From SURF-28 sp034521465 (lineage in GTDB: Bacteria > Bacteroidota > Ignavibacteria > Ignavibacteriales > Melioribacteraceae), in assembly GCA_034521465.1 (NCBI GenBank), contig JAXHMN010000010.1:124001-188000 (forward strand): a stretch of DNA of 64,000 nucleotides, given 5' to 3'. The notes under the pieces were generated by a model that saw only the letters and a program-made list of their open reading frames with translations, searched no databases and was not told the origin of the DNA. Position numbers and translations under genes: made by a program. This document shows positions 41,438 to 51,130 of the stretch, piece by piece (position 1 is the stretch's first letter; the number at the start of each line of letters is the position of its first letter).

Positions 41438-43687
41438 ATGATTGATAAAAACACGATGAGAAGGTCAAAGCGAAGAATTATTTATCAAGTTTCGTTAACT
41501 TTTATTCTTACCGCTGTCTTCATGTCAATTTATCAAATAGTAAAGTTCAACTTTTTTCCCGATATAACTTTACTTTATTCAAACATTGTAACCGTAGTTT
41601 TTAGTGCACTACTAGCTTCAATCGCCGCTTATTTTATAGTAAGTCATCATAATGAATTAATTAAGCGAAGAAATGATGACATAGCTGAAAGGAAGCAAAT
41701 ACACCAAGAAAATGTTTTTTACAACTCGTTACTTGAAACTACAATCGAAGCAACACGAGATGGAATTTTAGTCGTCGATAATAATCGAAAAGTTTCTATA
41801 ACAAATAAAAAATTCGAAGAACTTTGGAAAATTCCGCCGTCGATAATTAAATCTAAAGATGATCAAAAACTTCTTGATTTTATACTGCAGCAACTTAAAG
41901 AACCAAACAAATTTTTAGAAAAAGTTAGCGAGTTATACCAAGCTTCCGAAAAAGAAAGTTACGATATAATAGAGTTCAAAGATGGTCGCGTATTTGAACG
42001 CGTCTCCATCCCGCAAAAACTGGATGACAATATAATCGGAAGAGTCTGGAGTTTTCGAGATATAACAGACAGCAAGCGTGCGGAACAAATTTTAGAGGAG
42101 AGTGAGGAAACTTATAAAGCAATTTTTGATAACTCCTCCGACGGAATGTTTCTTCTCGATAATGTATTTGTTGATTGCAATGAAGCGGTCTGCAGCTTAT
42201 TTAACTGCGAAAAATCTGATATAGTCGGAAAAACTCCATCCGTGTTTTCTCCTGAATTCCAACCGGACGGTCAAAGTTCGTTAACTGCCTCCCGCGAAAA
42301 AATAGAAAAAGCTAAAAACGGAGAAGCTCAAAGATTTTACTGGCAGCATAAACGTAAAGACGGTTCTTTGTTTGACGCCGAAGTTTCACTCTCTTTAGTT
42401 ACAATAAGAGGTAATGAAGTTGTTTTTGCTATTGTAAGAGACATTACAAAACGTAAACAAGATGAAAATATTAGAGAAGCGTTGTACCAAATTTCCGAAG
42501 CTGCTTTCACTGCCTCTGATATGAAGTCATTATATAATAAGATTCATGATGCGGTCTCCACATTAATGCCGGCAATTAATTTCTATATCGCTATTCATGA
42601 TGATAAAACCGACATGCTTTCATTTCCTTATATGGTTGATGAATTTGATCCGCCTTATGAACCGCACAAATTAGGACGCGGTTTAACTGAGTATGTACTG
42701 AGAACCGGCGAAGCGATTCTTGTTGATGAAGAGTTGGATTTGAAATTACGAGATTCCGGCGAAGTAGATATGGTTGGCACTCCAACTTTAATCTGGCTCG
42801 GCGTACCTCTTAAAGTTGAAGGGAAAACTATAGGTGTGATCGTAGTTCAAGATTATCACAATGCAGATACTTACGGTGAAACAGAAAAACAAATTTTAGT
42901 GTTTGTTGCTGAGCAGATTGCTCAAGTGGTTGAAAGAAAAAGAAATGCCGAAGCCATTAAAAAGTTTTCTGAAGAACTTAAAGAACTGAATACAACCAAA
43001 GATAAATTCTTTTCAATTATTGCCCACGATCTTAAAAATCCTTTTATAACGATTCTTGGATTTTCCGATATCCTTCTTTCAGATTACAATGAATTACAAG
43101 ATGAAGAACGAAAATATTACATAACCGAAATGGATAAATCTGCTAAGCTGTCACATAACCTTTTGCAAAATTTATTGCAATGGTCAAGAGCTCAAACCGG
43201 ACGCATAGATTATAACCCGAAAAAAATTGACCTCGCCGAAATTATTAATGAAAACTTTCAACTTGTTAATAATACCGCCGGTGAAAAAGGTATTCGGCTC
43301 AAACACCATCTTGATAAAAGCTTATTTGTATTTGCGGACGAAGATATGTTGAATACCGTTCTAAGAAACCTGTTAACCAACGCAATTAAGTTCAGCAATC
43401 AAAAGAGTGAAATTGAAGTAAAAGCCGAGGCCTTTGATGAGGATTATATTGAAGTATCGGTTGCCGATTCCGGCGTTGGTATGAATAATGAAATACTCAA
43501 AAATTTATTTACGCTAGACACAACAAACTCTAAGCCTGGCACGAGCGGTGAAACAGGAACCGGGCTTGGTTTAATCCTCTGTAAAGAATTTGTCGAAAAA
43601 CATGGCGGAAAAATCCGGGTAGATAGTAAACCCGAAGAAGGTTCCACTTTCTCATTTACTTTGCCAAAAGGAAAGAGAGAGTTGTAA
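41438..43687 (+). CDS. Multi-domain sensor histidine kinase (PAS-PAS-GAF)
   Basis: This is a kinase of 749 residues. The ATG at 41438 is preferred; the frame is open upstream to a TTG at 41396, but that adds a non-hydrophobic tail. Two membrane helices (about 15-37 and 45-70) are followed by two PAS domains (about 95-210, VVDNNRKVSITNKKFEELW, and 215-340, IFDNSSDGMFLLDNVFVDCNEAV), a GAF domain (about 360-500) and a HisKA domain with FFSIIAHDLKNPFITILGFSD. The ATPase domain has NLLTNAIKFSN, DSGVGM and GTGLGLILCKEFVEKHGGKI. It has no adjacent response-regulator gene, so its partner is unknown. The 275-bp gap shared with the divergent macroglobulin gene is extremely AT-rich and probably holds both promoters. 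Confidence 0.92.
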   Translation: MIDKNTMRRSKRRIIYQVSLTFILTAVFMSIYQIVKFNFFPDITLLYSNIVTVVFSALLASIAAYFIVSHHNELIKRRNDDIAERKQIHQENVFYNSLLETTIEATRDGILVVDNNRKVSITNKKFEELWKIPPSIIKSKDDQKLLDFILQQLKEPNKFLEKVSELYQASEKESYDIIEFKDGRVFERVSIPQKLDDNIIGRVWSFRDITDSKRAEQILEESEETYKAIFDNSSDGMFLLDNVFVDCNEAVCSLFNCEKSDIVGKTPSVFSPEFQPDGQSSLTASREKIEKAKNGEAQRFYWQHKRKDGSLFDAEVSLSLVTIRGNEVVFAIVRDITKRKQDENIREALYQISEAAFTASDMKSLYNKIHDAVSTLMPAINFYIAIHDDKTDMLSFPYMVDEFDPPYEPHKLGRGLTEYVLRTGEAILVDEELDLKLRDSGEVDMVGTPTLIWLGVPLKVEGKTIGVIVVQDYHNADTYGETEKQILVFVAEQIAQVVERKRNAEAIKKFSEELKELNTTKDKFFSIIAHDLKNPFITILGFSDILLSDYNELQDEERKYYITEMDKSAKLSHNLLQNLLQWSRAQTGRIDYNPKKIDLAEIINENFQLVNNTAGEKGIRLKHHLDKSLFVFADEDMLNTVLRNLLTNAIKFSNQKSEIEVKAEAFDEDYIEVSVADSGVGMNNEILKNLFTLDTTNSKPGTSGETGTGLGLILCKEFVEKHGGKIRVDSKPEEGSTFSFTLPKGKREL

Positions 43688-43834
43688 TTTCGCTTTATCA
43701 TTTTCCCGGGTTCATCAACTAATTTCCAATCGCATTACCATTACAAATTTTGATTGCCCGTTTTTAGTTTATTAAATTTCATTTGAACTTTTGGATAGAC
43801 CTCTTCGTTATGTTGAATAAAAAGTGAGGAATTG

Positions 43835-44266
43835 ATGAATAACAGATTGAATGACATTGGATTGTTGATTTTCCGTATCTCCATCAGTGCTTTTATGATG
43901 TTCGGTCACGGGCTCGGGAAGTTAAATAGATTATTCGGCGGTGAAGAAATTAAATTTTTCGATCCATTGGGATTTGGAGCATCTTTTAGTTTGGGGTTTG
44001 CGGTACTTGCCGAATTTTTTGCCGCCGGATTAATTATCCTTGGCATCTTTACAAGATTAAGTTCGGTAACACTTATTATAACAATGGCGGTCGCGGCTTT
44101 TCTTTATCATGCAGATGATCCTTTTGGAACTCAGGAAAAAGCATTAATGTATCTCTTCAGTTTTATTCTTCTTTTCTTAACCGGTCCGGGAAAATATAGT
44201 TTGCAAACTTTAATCAGCCCAAAACTGGAAAATTTGAATAATAAGTTGAAGTTTTTCCTACACTGA
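43835..44266 (+). CDS. DoxX family membrane protein
   Basis: This is a small membrane protein of about 143 residues with four hydrophobic helices. The start is ATG at 43835, with GAGGA six bases upstream; the in-frame TTG at 43832 is not needed. Family marks are LLIFRISISAFMMFGHGLGKL at the N-terminus, GFAVLAEFFAAGLIILGIFTRL, and the Asp/Phe-rich turn HADDPFGTQEKALMYL. DoxX proteins are linked to quinone or thiol redox chemistry in membranes, but their precise role is usually unknown. It stands alone between the kinase gene and the convergent TonB receptor. Confidence 0.88.
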   Translation: MNNRLNDIGLLIFRISISAFMMFGHGLGKLNRLFGGEEIKFFDPLGFGASFSLGFAVLAEFFAAGLIILGIFTRLSSVTLIITMAVAAFLYHADDPFGTQEKALMYLFSFILLFLTGPGKYSLQTLISPKLENLNNKLKFFLH

Positions 44267-44290
44267 TTTATTAATAGAACTATATATGAG

Positions 44291-44330
44291 AAAACCGCAG
44301 AAATAAATTAAATTTACTACTGCGGCATTA
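44291..44330. terminator. Possible bidirectional terminator
   Basis: CCGCAG (44295-44300) pairs with CTGCGG (44320-44325) around an AT-rich loop, with AAAA on one side and an AT-rich stretch on the other. It lies between the convergent DoxX and TonB receptor genes, where a shared terminator is expected. Confidence 0.5.
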
Positions 44331-44353
44331 ATAATTTATGGAAGGCGTATCGG

Positions 44354-46750
44354 TTAAATTTCTAAATCCAATCCCATAGTTATAAAGCGTGGTAAACCTA
44401 CACGGATACCCTGCGGTCTGCGTGACACAATATATCTTTCATCAAATAAGTTCTTTACGGATAATGACAATACTAAATTTTGAAGTTGGGGTATTTTGTA
44501 GCTTATCCTGGCATCAACAACAAAATGAGCCCCGACCGGACCTTCACGCCCGTTAAGCGTTCCGGTTTCCCGGTTTAACGGATCACCGTATTGTTTACCG
44601 ATGTAAGTTCCGGTTAGTGATAACCCGATGTTAATAGGTGTTGCAATCGAAACACCTGATGAAATAAGAATTTCAGGCGAGTAGGGTACTTTGTTCCCGT
44701 TAATGTTTACTGTTTTGTCTCCGTCTTTTACAAAACGATCTTCACTAAATTCTGCATTGATAAACGTTGCATTTGTATTAAAGATAATCCCGTAATCCGT
44801 CTTTATCATTTTTCTTAAGTCAAGTGAAATACCTGCTTCAACACCGAGATGTTTTGTAGCGCCTCCGTTGGTTAAACTTGCACCCGGTCTACCGGTTCCG
44901 CCCGCCGATTCGGAAACAGGAATAATTTGGTTTGAAAAATCCATATAAAAACCGGTCAATTCAAAATCTAAACCGCTTAGCAGATTTGCTCTCGTTCCCA
45001 ATTCATAGTTCCAACTTTTTTCGGCATCAAGTTCTTCGCTTACACCTTCTGCGCTGATAGCATCTTTAATTCTGGGAGGACCGTAACCGCGGTGAACTCC
45101 GCCAAAAAAGACTATGCCCGGTTGAATCCTGTAGTTTAATCCGATTCCCGGTATTACTTCGGTAACTTCATCGGTGTTTTTAATCTCTACATTCTCATTG
45201 TTCAAACGTTTGATGTCGCGTGTGTATTCAAAATATTCAAAACGAACACCCGGTGTTACTGAAAAACTTTCTGTTAAGTTAAATGCATTTTGTATATATG
45301 AGCTGAATGCTCGTCCTGTTCTAATTTCGTCGTTTCGAAGTTCGCCTGATGCCGGACTTAATACATTCCCATTTACTCTCTGTTCAAATGCTCTTTCATA
45401 AAGATACCGTACACCGAGATCGAGTTCATTTGAAATATTTCCGATATTATAATTGAGTGATAATCTTGGTTCAATACCGAGTACTTCAAAAGATCTGTCA
45501 CGATTTCCGGTTCCGTCTCGGAAATAAATTGCTCCACCTTCAACATCCGGATTTCCGACAATTCGTACATAGTCTCTTTCGGGATTAGAAGAATTATCAA
45601 AATCTTGGCGAGACCAGTTCCGCGTTGTTGTATATCCAAATGCAGTGGTACGCAAAGTGACATTATCGTTGATAAAAAGATTATGAGTTATGCTGGCGGA
45701 ATAACGCCTGATATCCAGTTTGTCGTTAGGTGAAAGATGTGTAAAATCATAACTACCGCTTTCGTACATAGGTTGGGAGAGCCCGACATATGTTGAATTT
45801 GAAGTCTCGTCATAGACACCAAACTTTAAACCGAGCGATGAATTTTCGGAAAGCATCAATTTGATTTTACTTGTCAGGTCGTTAATGCGGTAGTTCAACA
45901 GCCCGACTTGGTTGCCTTGTTTCCTAAGATAGGTTACGTTAAAACCTGTATTGCCGAGTGTTGTTCCGTAACCGAGTTGCCCGGTAAAAAATCCGCCTTC
46001 ACCGCCTCTCAGCTGTAATGATGTTGTTGGTAGTGCAGGAGGGTCAGGGGTTAAATAATTCAGAACTCCGCCGAAAGTTTGCGGACCAAATAGGATTGAA
46101 CCGCTTCCTTTAACTAATTCAACACCGGCCATTCTATCCATTGCAGGCGTGTAATACATTTCCGGTTCACCGTAAGGTGCGAGCGCCACAGGTACTCCAT
46201 CTTCAAGCATCAAGACCGATCGGCTTCTGCTTGGATCCAAACCTCGAATACCGATATTAGCACGAAGTCCTACATTATCTTCTTCGAGTGCATGGACACC
46301 GGTTATTTTACGGAAAACTTCGTTCCCGCTTATTGGTGCAATATCTATGATTTGTTGCTGTTTTATAACGGTTGCCGAACCGGGAACTCTATCGAGGCGT
46401 TGCGGGCGTTTTCCGATTAGCTCAATCTGCGGCATTTCAAAAGATTTTTCTTCTAAGGTAATATTAAAAGATAATTGTTCGTCCTTTTTTATTGAAACAA
46501 CTTGTGAGTAGGATTTATATCCAACCATTGTTACTCGCAATGTGTAACTGCCCGGTTGAATATTTTCGATGATGAAAGTGCCGTCTTCCTTAACACTCGT
46601 ACCTAAACCGGCTTCTTCGAGATAAACATTTGCGTATTGAAGCGGTGATCCTTTCTCGTCTTGCACCGTTCCTTTAATTAAGGCGCTCTGTGCGTAACTG
46701 CAAAGCGAAAAGATGATTAATATAAAAAATGCGTATAAAATACTTCTCAT
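44354..46750 (-). CDS. TonB-dependent receptor, FecA-like
   Basis: This is an intact outer-membrane receptor of 798 residues. It has a signal peptide (to about residue 20, SYAQS), a carboxypeptidase-like regulatory domain (ALIKGTVQDEKGSPLQYANVYLEEAGLGTSVKEDG), a plug (about 115-230, with VFRKITGVHALEEDNVGLRANIGIRGLDPSRSRSVLMLEDG and GPQTFGGVLNYLTPDPP) and a beta barrel ending GLDLEI. The plug resembles FecA-type siderophore receptors more than SusC-type glycan receptors. A ferric or other metal chelate is the likely substrate; the ligand cannot be read. A LuxR-type regulator gene ends 150 bp upstream on the same strand. Confidence 0.9.
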   Translation of the reverse strand: MRSILYAFFILIIFSLCSYAQSALIKGTVQDEKGSPLQYANVYLEEAGLGTSVKEDGTFIIENIQPGSYTLRVTMVGYKSYSQVVSIKKDEQLSFNITLEEKSFEMPQIELIGKRPQRLDRVPGSATVIKQQQIIDIAPISGNEVFRKITGVHALEEDNVGLRANIGIRGLDPSRSRSVLMLEDGVPVALAPYGEPEMYYTPAMDRMAGVELVKGSGSILFGPQTFGGVLNYLTPDPPALPTTSLQLRGGEGGFFTGQLGYGTTLGNTGFNVTYLRKQGNQVGLLNYRINDLTSKIKLMLSENSSLGLKFGVYDETSNSTYVGLSQPMYESGSYDFTHLSPNDKLDIRRYSASITHNLFINDNVTLRTTAFGYTTTRNWSRQDFDNSSNPERDYVRIVGNPDVEGGAIYFRDGTGNRDRSFEVLGIEPRLSLNYNIGNISNELDLGVRYLYERAFEQRVNGNVLSPASGELRNDEIRTGRAFSSYIQNAFNLTESFSVTPGVRFEYFEYTRDIKRLNNENVEIKNTDEVTEVIPGIGLNYRIQPGIVFFGGVHRGYGPPRIKDAISAEGVSEELDAEKSWNYELGTRANLLSGLDFELTGFYMDFSNQIIPVSESAGGTGRPGASLTNGGATKHLGVEAGISLDLRKMIKTDYGIIFNTNATFINAEFSEDRFVKDGDKTVNINGNKVPYSPEILISSGVSIATPINIGLSLTGTYIGKQYGDPLNRETGTLNGREGPVGAHFVVDARISYKIPQLQNLVLSLSVKNLFDERYIVSRRPQGIRVGLPRFITMGLDLEI

Positions 46751-46900
46751 AAATTCCTCAAATGATTAATTAATTATTGTAAAATCCACAACTTATGTAG
46801 TAATATTTTCATAATAAAAATTAGCGGACGACGCTTCCCTTATCAATAGCAAGCATTATGATTTTAGATCACAAAATTTGTTAGCCGGATATACCTAAAC

Positions 46901-47542
46901 TTAGGTAGATACTACTCCCGTATCGTAGGCGTATTTTATGAATTCGGAATTTGATTTGATGTCGAGCTTTTTCATTATATTTTTTCGGTGAGTATAAACT
47001 GTATGAAGACTGAGGAAAAGTTTATCGGCAATTTCTTTGTTGGATAAACCTTGTGCGGTAATTTTCAGAATTTCAAGTTCACGTTTAGTTAAAGTAGTTG
47101 AATCACAATTGTCTTTCGGAGCAAATGATTTTTCAATTATATAATCGAGAACTTTGTTGCAGAAAAATTTTTCACCTTTAGCCGCGGCTTGAATTGCCAG
47201 TAAAATTTCATCTTTGCTGCATGCTTTCGTAACAAAACATTCTACTCCGCAATCCATGTACTCACAAATTGTCTCTTTTTTAAAATCATTTGAGATTACT
47301 AAGAAGCCCGGTTTTTTTGAGACTTTTCTAAGTTTGTCCAGATCTTCTATGGTTAGCGAATCTTTCGATGTAAAATCGAAAACGACAACATTAGGTAGTT
47401 GTTTTTCAACTGCGTTAAGAAATTCATCTTTACTTTCGAAACTTCCGAGCAATCTGAAATTTCCGGATTCTGTAACAAGATACTTAAACCCGGCTCTCGC
47501 TAAAAATTGGTTGTCGTAATGTATGATTTTTAATTTGCTCAT
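46901..47542 (-). CDS. LuxR/NarL-type response regulator
   Basis: This is an intact protein of 213 residues. The receiver-like domain (1 to about 120) starts KIIHYDNQFLARAGF, with only one acidic residue where two are usual. It keeps an acceptor-type Asp in NVVVFDFTS, and the conserved Lys is in CFVTKACSKDE. The C-terminal helix-turn-helix reads TLTKRELEILKITAQGLSNKEIADKLFLSLHTVYTHRKNIMKKL, the standard LuxR_C_like signature. It is divergent from the large histidine kinase at 47861, a possible partner, and lies upstream of the TonB receptor on the same strand. A short palindrome TACCTAAACTTAGGTA covers its stop codon. Confidence 0.9.
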   Translation of the reverse strand: MSKLKIIHYDNQFLARAGFKYLVTESGNFRLLGSFESKDEFLNAVEKQLPNVVVFDFTSKDSLTIEDLDKLRKVSKKPGFLVISNDFKKETICEYMDCGVECFVTKACSKDEILLAIQAAAKGEKFFCNKVLDYIIEKSFAPKDNCDSTTLTKRELEILKITAQGLSNKEIADKLFLSLHTVYTHRKNIMKKLDIKSNSEFIKYAYDTGVVST

Positions 47543-47860
47543 TAATAACTATCTTTATTTGGATTAAATATAAATAAGTCGAAGCAAAGAAACAAGAAAT
47601 TGTTGTCTGTTTATCTGCAATATGCCTATGTTTTCATTATTTGTTTGAATAGAATGCTCGATAATATTAAGTAAAACAGTCATTGCTTTTTGAGAGTGTG
47701 TTACAGAACTTGATTACATTCATACAAACTCACCCTGCTGAACTGAAGAAGACTGTCTTGCTTGAGACTGACAGTTTTACTTAAAGAAACTTGAGAATTA
47801 ATTTGCCTCTTAAATGCGATATAATTATCTTTATTTTATTCTCTAAACTGGATATGACCA
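47543..47860. other. 318-bp divergent intergenic region with a long inverted repeat
   Basis: No gene is seen. A 16-bp inverted repeat with one mismatch (TTAAGTAAAACAGTCA at 47667-47682 and TGACAGTTTTACTTAA at 47769-47784) encloses about 86 bases with no open frame. The whole 118-bp unit looks like a small MITE or a long regulatory hairpin. The promoters of the LuxR-type regulator and of the histidine kinase should also lie here. Confidence 0.5.
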
Positions 47861-50800
47861 TTGATAATAATTGAACTAATTTATAATCTTTCGTTACTTG
47901 TTGCATTCAGCGTACTTTCCGGTTTTATTGATATCCGCTTTAAACGAACTGAACTACTGGGCAAAATTTTCCAAGGATTACTTTTCGGTATAACCGCAAT
48001 TATTGGTATGATGTATCCCTTTGTGCTAGCGGAAGGATTAATTTTTGACGGGAGATCAATTGTAGTTGGATTGTGCACATTGTTTTTTGGTCCAATCTCC
48101 GGTGGAATTGCATCACTCCTAGCAGTTCTTTTCAGAGTTTCCATTGGCGGTACAGGAATTATTATGGGTATTCTCGTAATACTGAGTTCCTACGCTATCG
48201 GATATATATTTCATAAGAATAAAATCGAAAAACCCGAAGGGAAGATATCCACTGTCCGGCTCTATATCTTTGGTCTGATTGTTCATATTGCGCTGCTGAT
48301 TTTTGTTGTAACACTTCCCTCCGGAATTATTGCCGAAGTTTATCAAACAATTGGTATTACCGTTATTGGAGTCTATCCGGTTATCACGGTGATCATTGGA
48401 AAGATTTTACTAGATCAAGAAAATCAGAACGCTTTAATTGCTGAGTTAAAGAAGAGTGAAAATAAATTTCGTGCAATTACCGAAACTTCACCATCGGCGA
48501 TATTTATTTATCAGGGTACAAAATTTGTTTATGTTAATAGTGGTGCGGTTACGCTGACCGGCTATTCAGAAGAAGAACTTTTAGAACGCGACTTTTGGTC
48601 GGTAGTTCATCCGGATCATCAAGAATTGGTAAGAACCCGCGGGATGCAGCGACAAAACAAAGAATCTGTTGAGAAATAGATATCAGTTCAAAATTCTAAC
48701 AAAATCGGGTGAAACCAAATGGGTAGATTTTGCTGCCACAACTTTAGAGGTTGATGGCAAAGAAGCCGCTTTAGGCATCTGTTACGACATCACATCAATG
48801 ATCGAATCGATAAATGTTTTGCAATACCAAAAAGACCTTTTCCAAACAACACTTTACAGCATCGGCGATGGTGTTATAACAACCGACACAAATGGAATGA
48901 TTCAACAAGTAAACCCAATAGCCGAAAAGTTAACCGGTTATAGTGAATCAGAAGCAAACGGCAAGCCAATTCAAGAAGTATTCAAAATAATCAACGAAGC
49001 AACGCACAAAGAAGTAGATAACCCGGTTACAAAAGTTTTGGAAAAAGGTGCAATAATAGGTTTGGCTAATCATACATTATTAATTTCAAAAGACGGAACT
49101 GAAACTCCGATTGCGGATAGCGGAGCGCCGATACAAACTGCTGAGGGAAAAATTATCGGAGTTGTACTCGTTTTTCGTGATCAGACGGAAGAAAGAAAAA
49201 CTGAGAACCTCATCCATTCAAGCGAAGTAAAATTTCGGACACTTGTTGAATATGCATTTGACGGAATTTACATGATGGACGATAAACGATACACTTACGT
49301 AAACGAAAGATTTTGTGAAATTACCGGTTACTCGCCGGAAGAACTGACTTCGGTTGATTTTGATTTTAATGTTCTGCTTACAGAAAAAAGTAAAAACCTT
49401 GTACACGAAAGATACATGGCTCGCAAACGTGGTGAACAGCTTCCCATTACATATGGTTTTCAAATACGTTCCAAAGATGGTGAACTAAAGGATGTTGAAC
49501 TCAGCACTGTCTCTTTAGGTGATGAAGATACAATCAGTATCATCGGAATAATGAGAGACATTACCGATAGAAAGTTAGCCGAAGAACAACTAAGAGCCGC
49601 TAAAGAACGAATGCAAGTCCTTGTTGAAGGTACGCCTCATCTTTTCTTCTATGTACAAGACAAAAATGCCGATATCACTTACATTTCACCCTCTGCCGAA
49701 AAAATCACAGGACACCCGGTAAGTGAATGGATCGGGCAGCATCACTGGTTTACAACCGATGCTCCAATTAATGAGGACGCCCGCAAAAAGACCTGGAAAA
49801 GTTTAGCAGGAGAAATAAATTTCGATCCGGTTTATGTTGAAATAAAACATGCTGATGAGAGTAATCTCCTTCTGGAAATTTATGAAAAGCCGATATTTGA
49901 AGGATCAGAAGTAGTTGGGCTGCAAGGTGTTGCCCATAACGTTACCAAACAAAAAGAAGCAGAAGCTAAACTGAAGGAAATTAATACAAGACTCCAAATT
50001 GCAATTGACGGGGCTAACATCGGTATATGGGATCAAAACTTTGTGAGCGGTGAAATATTGCGTCTCGGGCGCTGGGGTGAAATGCTTGGGTACTCAACTG
50101 AGCAAGTAAATAGGGAATTAAAAACGTGGAAAGAGCTGATTCATCCGGAGGATAAAGATAAAGTTGAGAAAGCCATCTTTGCTCATGAAAAAGGTATGCA
50201 GCCGGAGTTTAAAGTAGAACATCGTCTTAGAACCGTAGACGGCAACTATAAATGGATTCTTAATTGGGGAAAAGTTTATCGAACGTGATGATGCATGGTA
50301 ATCCGCTTAAGGGCAAGCGGTGTTCATTTAGATATCGATGAACGAAAGCGCGCTGAAATAGAATTAGAAAGTAGCAAAAGAACAAGCAGAAAAAGCAAAC
50401 CAATTGAAATCAGAATTTTTAGCCCAGATTTCTCACGAAATACGCAGTCCGTTAAATGCTGTCATAAACTTTTCTCAGTTGCTGAAAGAAGACAGTGAAG
50501 ATAAACTGACCGAAGATATGCAAGTATCCTTTTCCGGTATCGAGTCAGCAAGTAAACGAATTGTCCGAACTATCGATCTTATATTAAATATGTCCGAACT
50601 CCAACTTGGTACATACGAAGTAACAAAACGAGAAATTGATATCGTTAGTTTACTTTCAAATATCAGGAAGGAATATTCAAACTTAGCAAAGAATAAAAAT
50701 CTTGAACTTCGTTTTGCTTCAAAATATGACAGCGCGATTATCACCTCCGATGAATATGCCGTAACCCAAATTTTTGCCAACTTGATTGACAATGCAATTA

Positions 50801-51087
50801 AATATACTAAGAAAGGATTCGTTGAAGTAATAATTGATGATCACGAAGAGAGCGGTTACTTGGTAAAAGTTCGGGACAGCGGAATAGGAATGTCGGAAGA
50901 ATATCAAAAAGAGATATTCGAAGCATTCTCCCAAGAAGAACGCGGTTACAGCCGCAAGTTTGAAGGAAGCGGACTCGGAATGTCTTTAGTGAAAAACTAC
51001 TGCAACCTAATAGAAGCTGAAATAGAAATAGAAAGCAAACGAGGTGAAGGTACGACTTTCACTGTTCTAATTAAGAATTTAGAGTAG
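47861..51087 (+). CDS. Sensor histidine kinase with 5TM-LYT domain and multiple PAS domains (frame-broken)
   Basis: This is a kinase of about 1,075 residues. The N-terminus has five to six helices of the LytS/YhcK-type receptor (FKRTELLGKIFQGLLFGITAIIGMMYP, GLCTLFFGPISGGIASLLAVLFR). At least four PAS domains follow (for example TSPSAIFIYQGTKFVYVNSGAV, IGDGVITTDTNGMIQQVNPIAE, AFDGIYMMDDKRYTYVNERF and a PAS_3-like domain near 50000-50280). It ends with HisKA (FLAQISHEIRSPLNAVINFSQLL) and an ATPase domain (DSGIGMSEEYQKEIFEAFSQ, GSGLGMSLVKNYC). Frame changes occur near 48677 (extra A), 50275-50300 and 50385. The first possible start is TTG at 47861; the ATG at 47854 is in another frame, so the true start may also be hidden by an indel. 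The adjacent divergent LuxR-type regulator may be its partner. Confidence 0.85.
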
Positions 51088-51130
51088 AGATACTTGCGAA
51101 AGATCCACAAGCATCTCCACTCAAATAAAT

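Noticed and set aside
46892..46907. Palindrome TACCTAAACTTAGGTA over the stop codon of the LuxR-type regulator
   Set aside because: It has no T run, so it is a poor terminator, and a 7-bp palindrome inside coding sequence is weak evidence for an operator.
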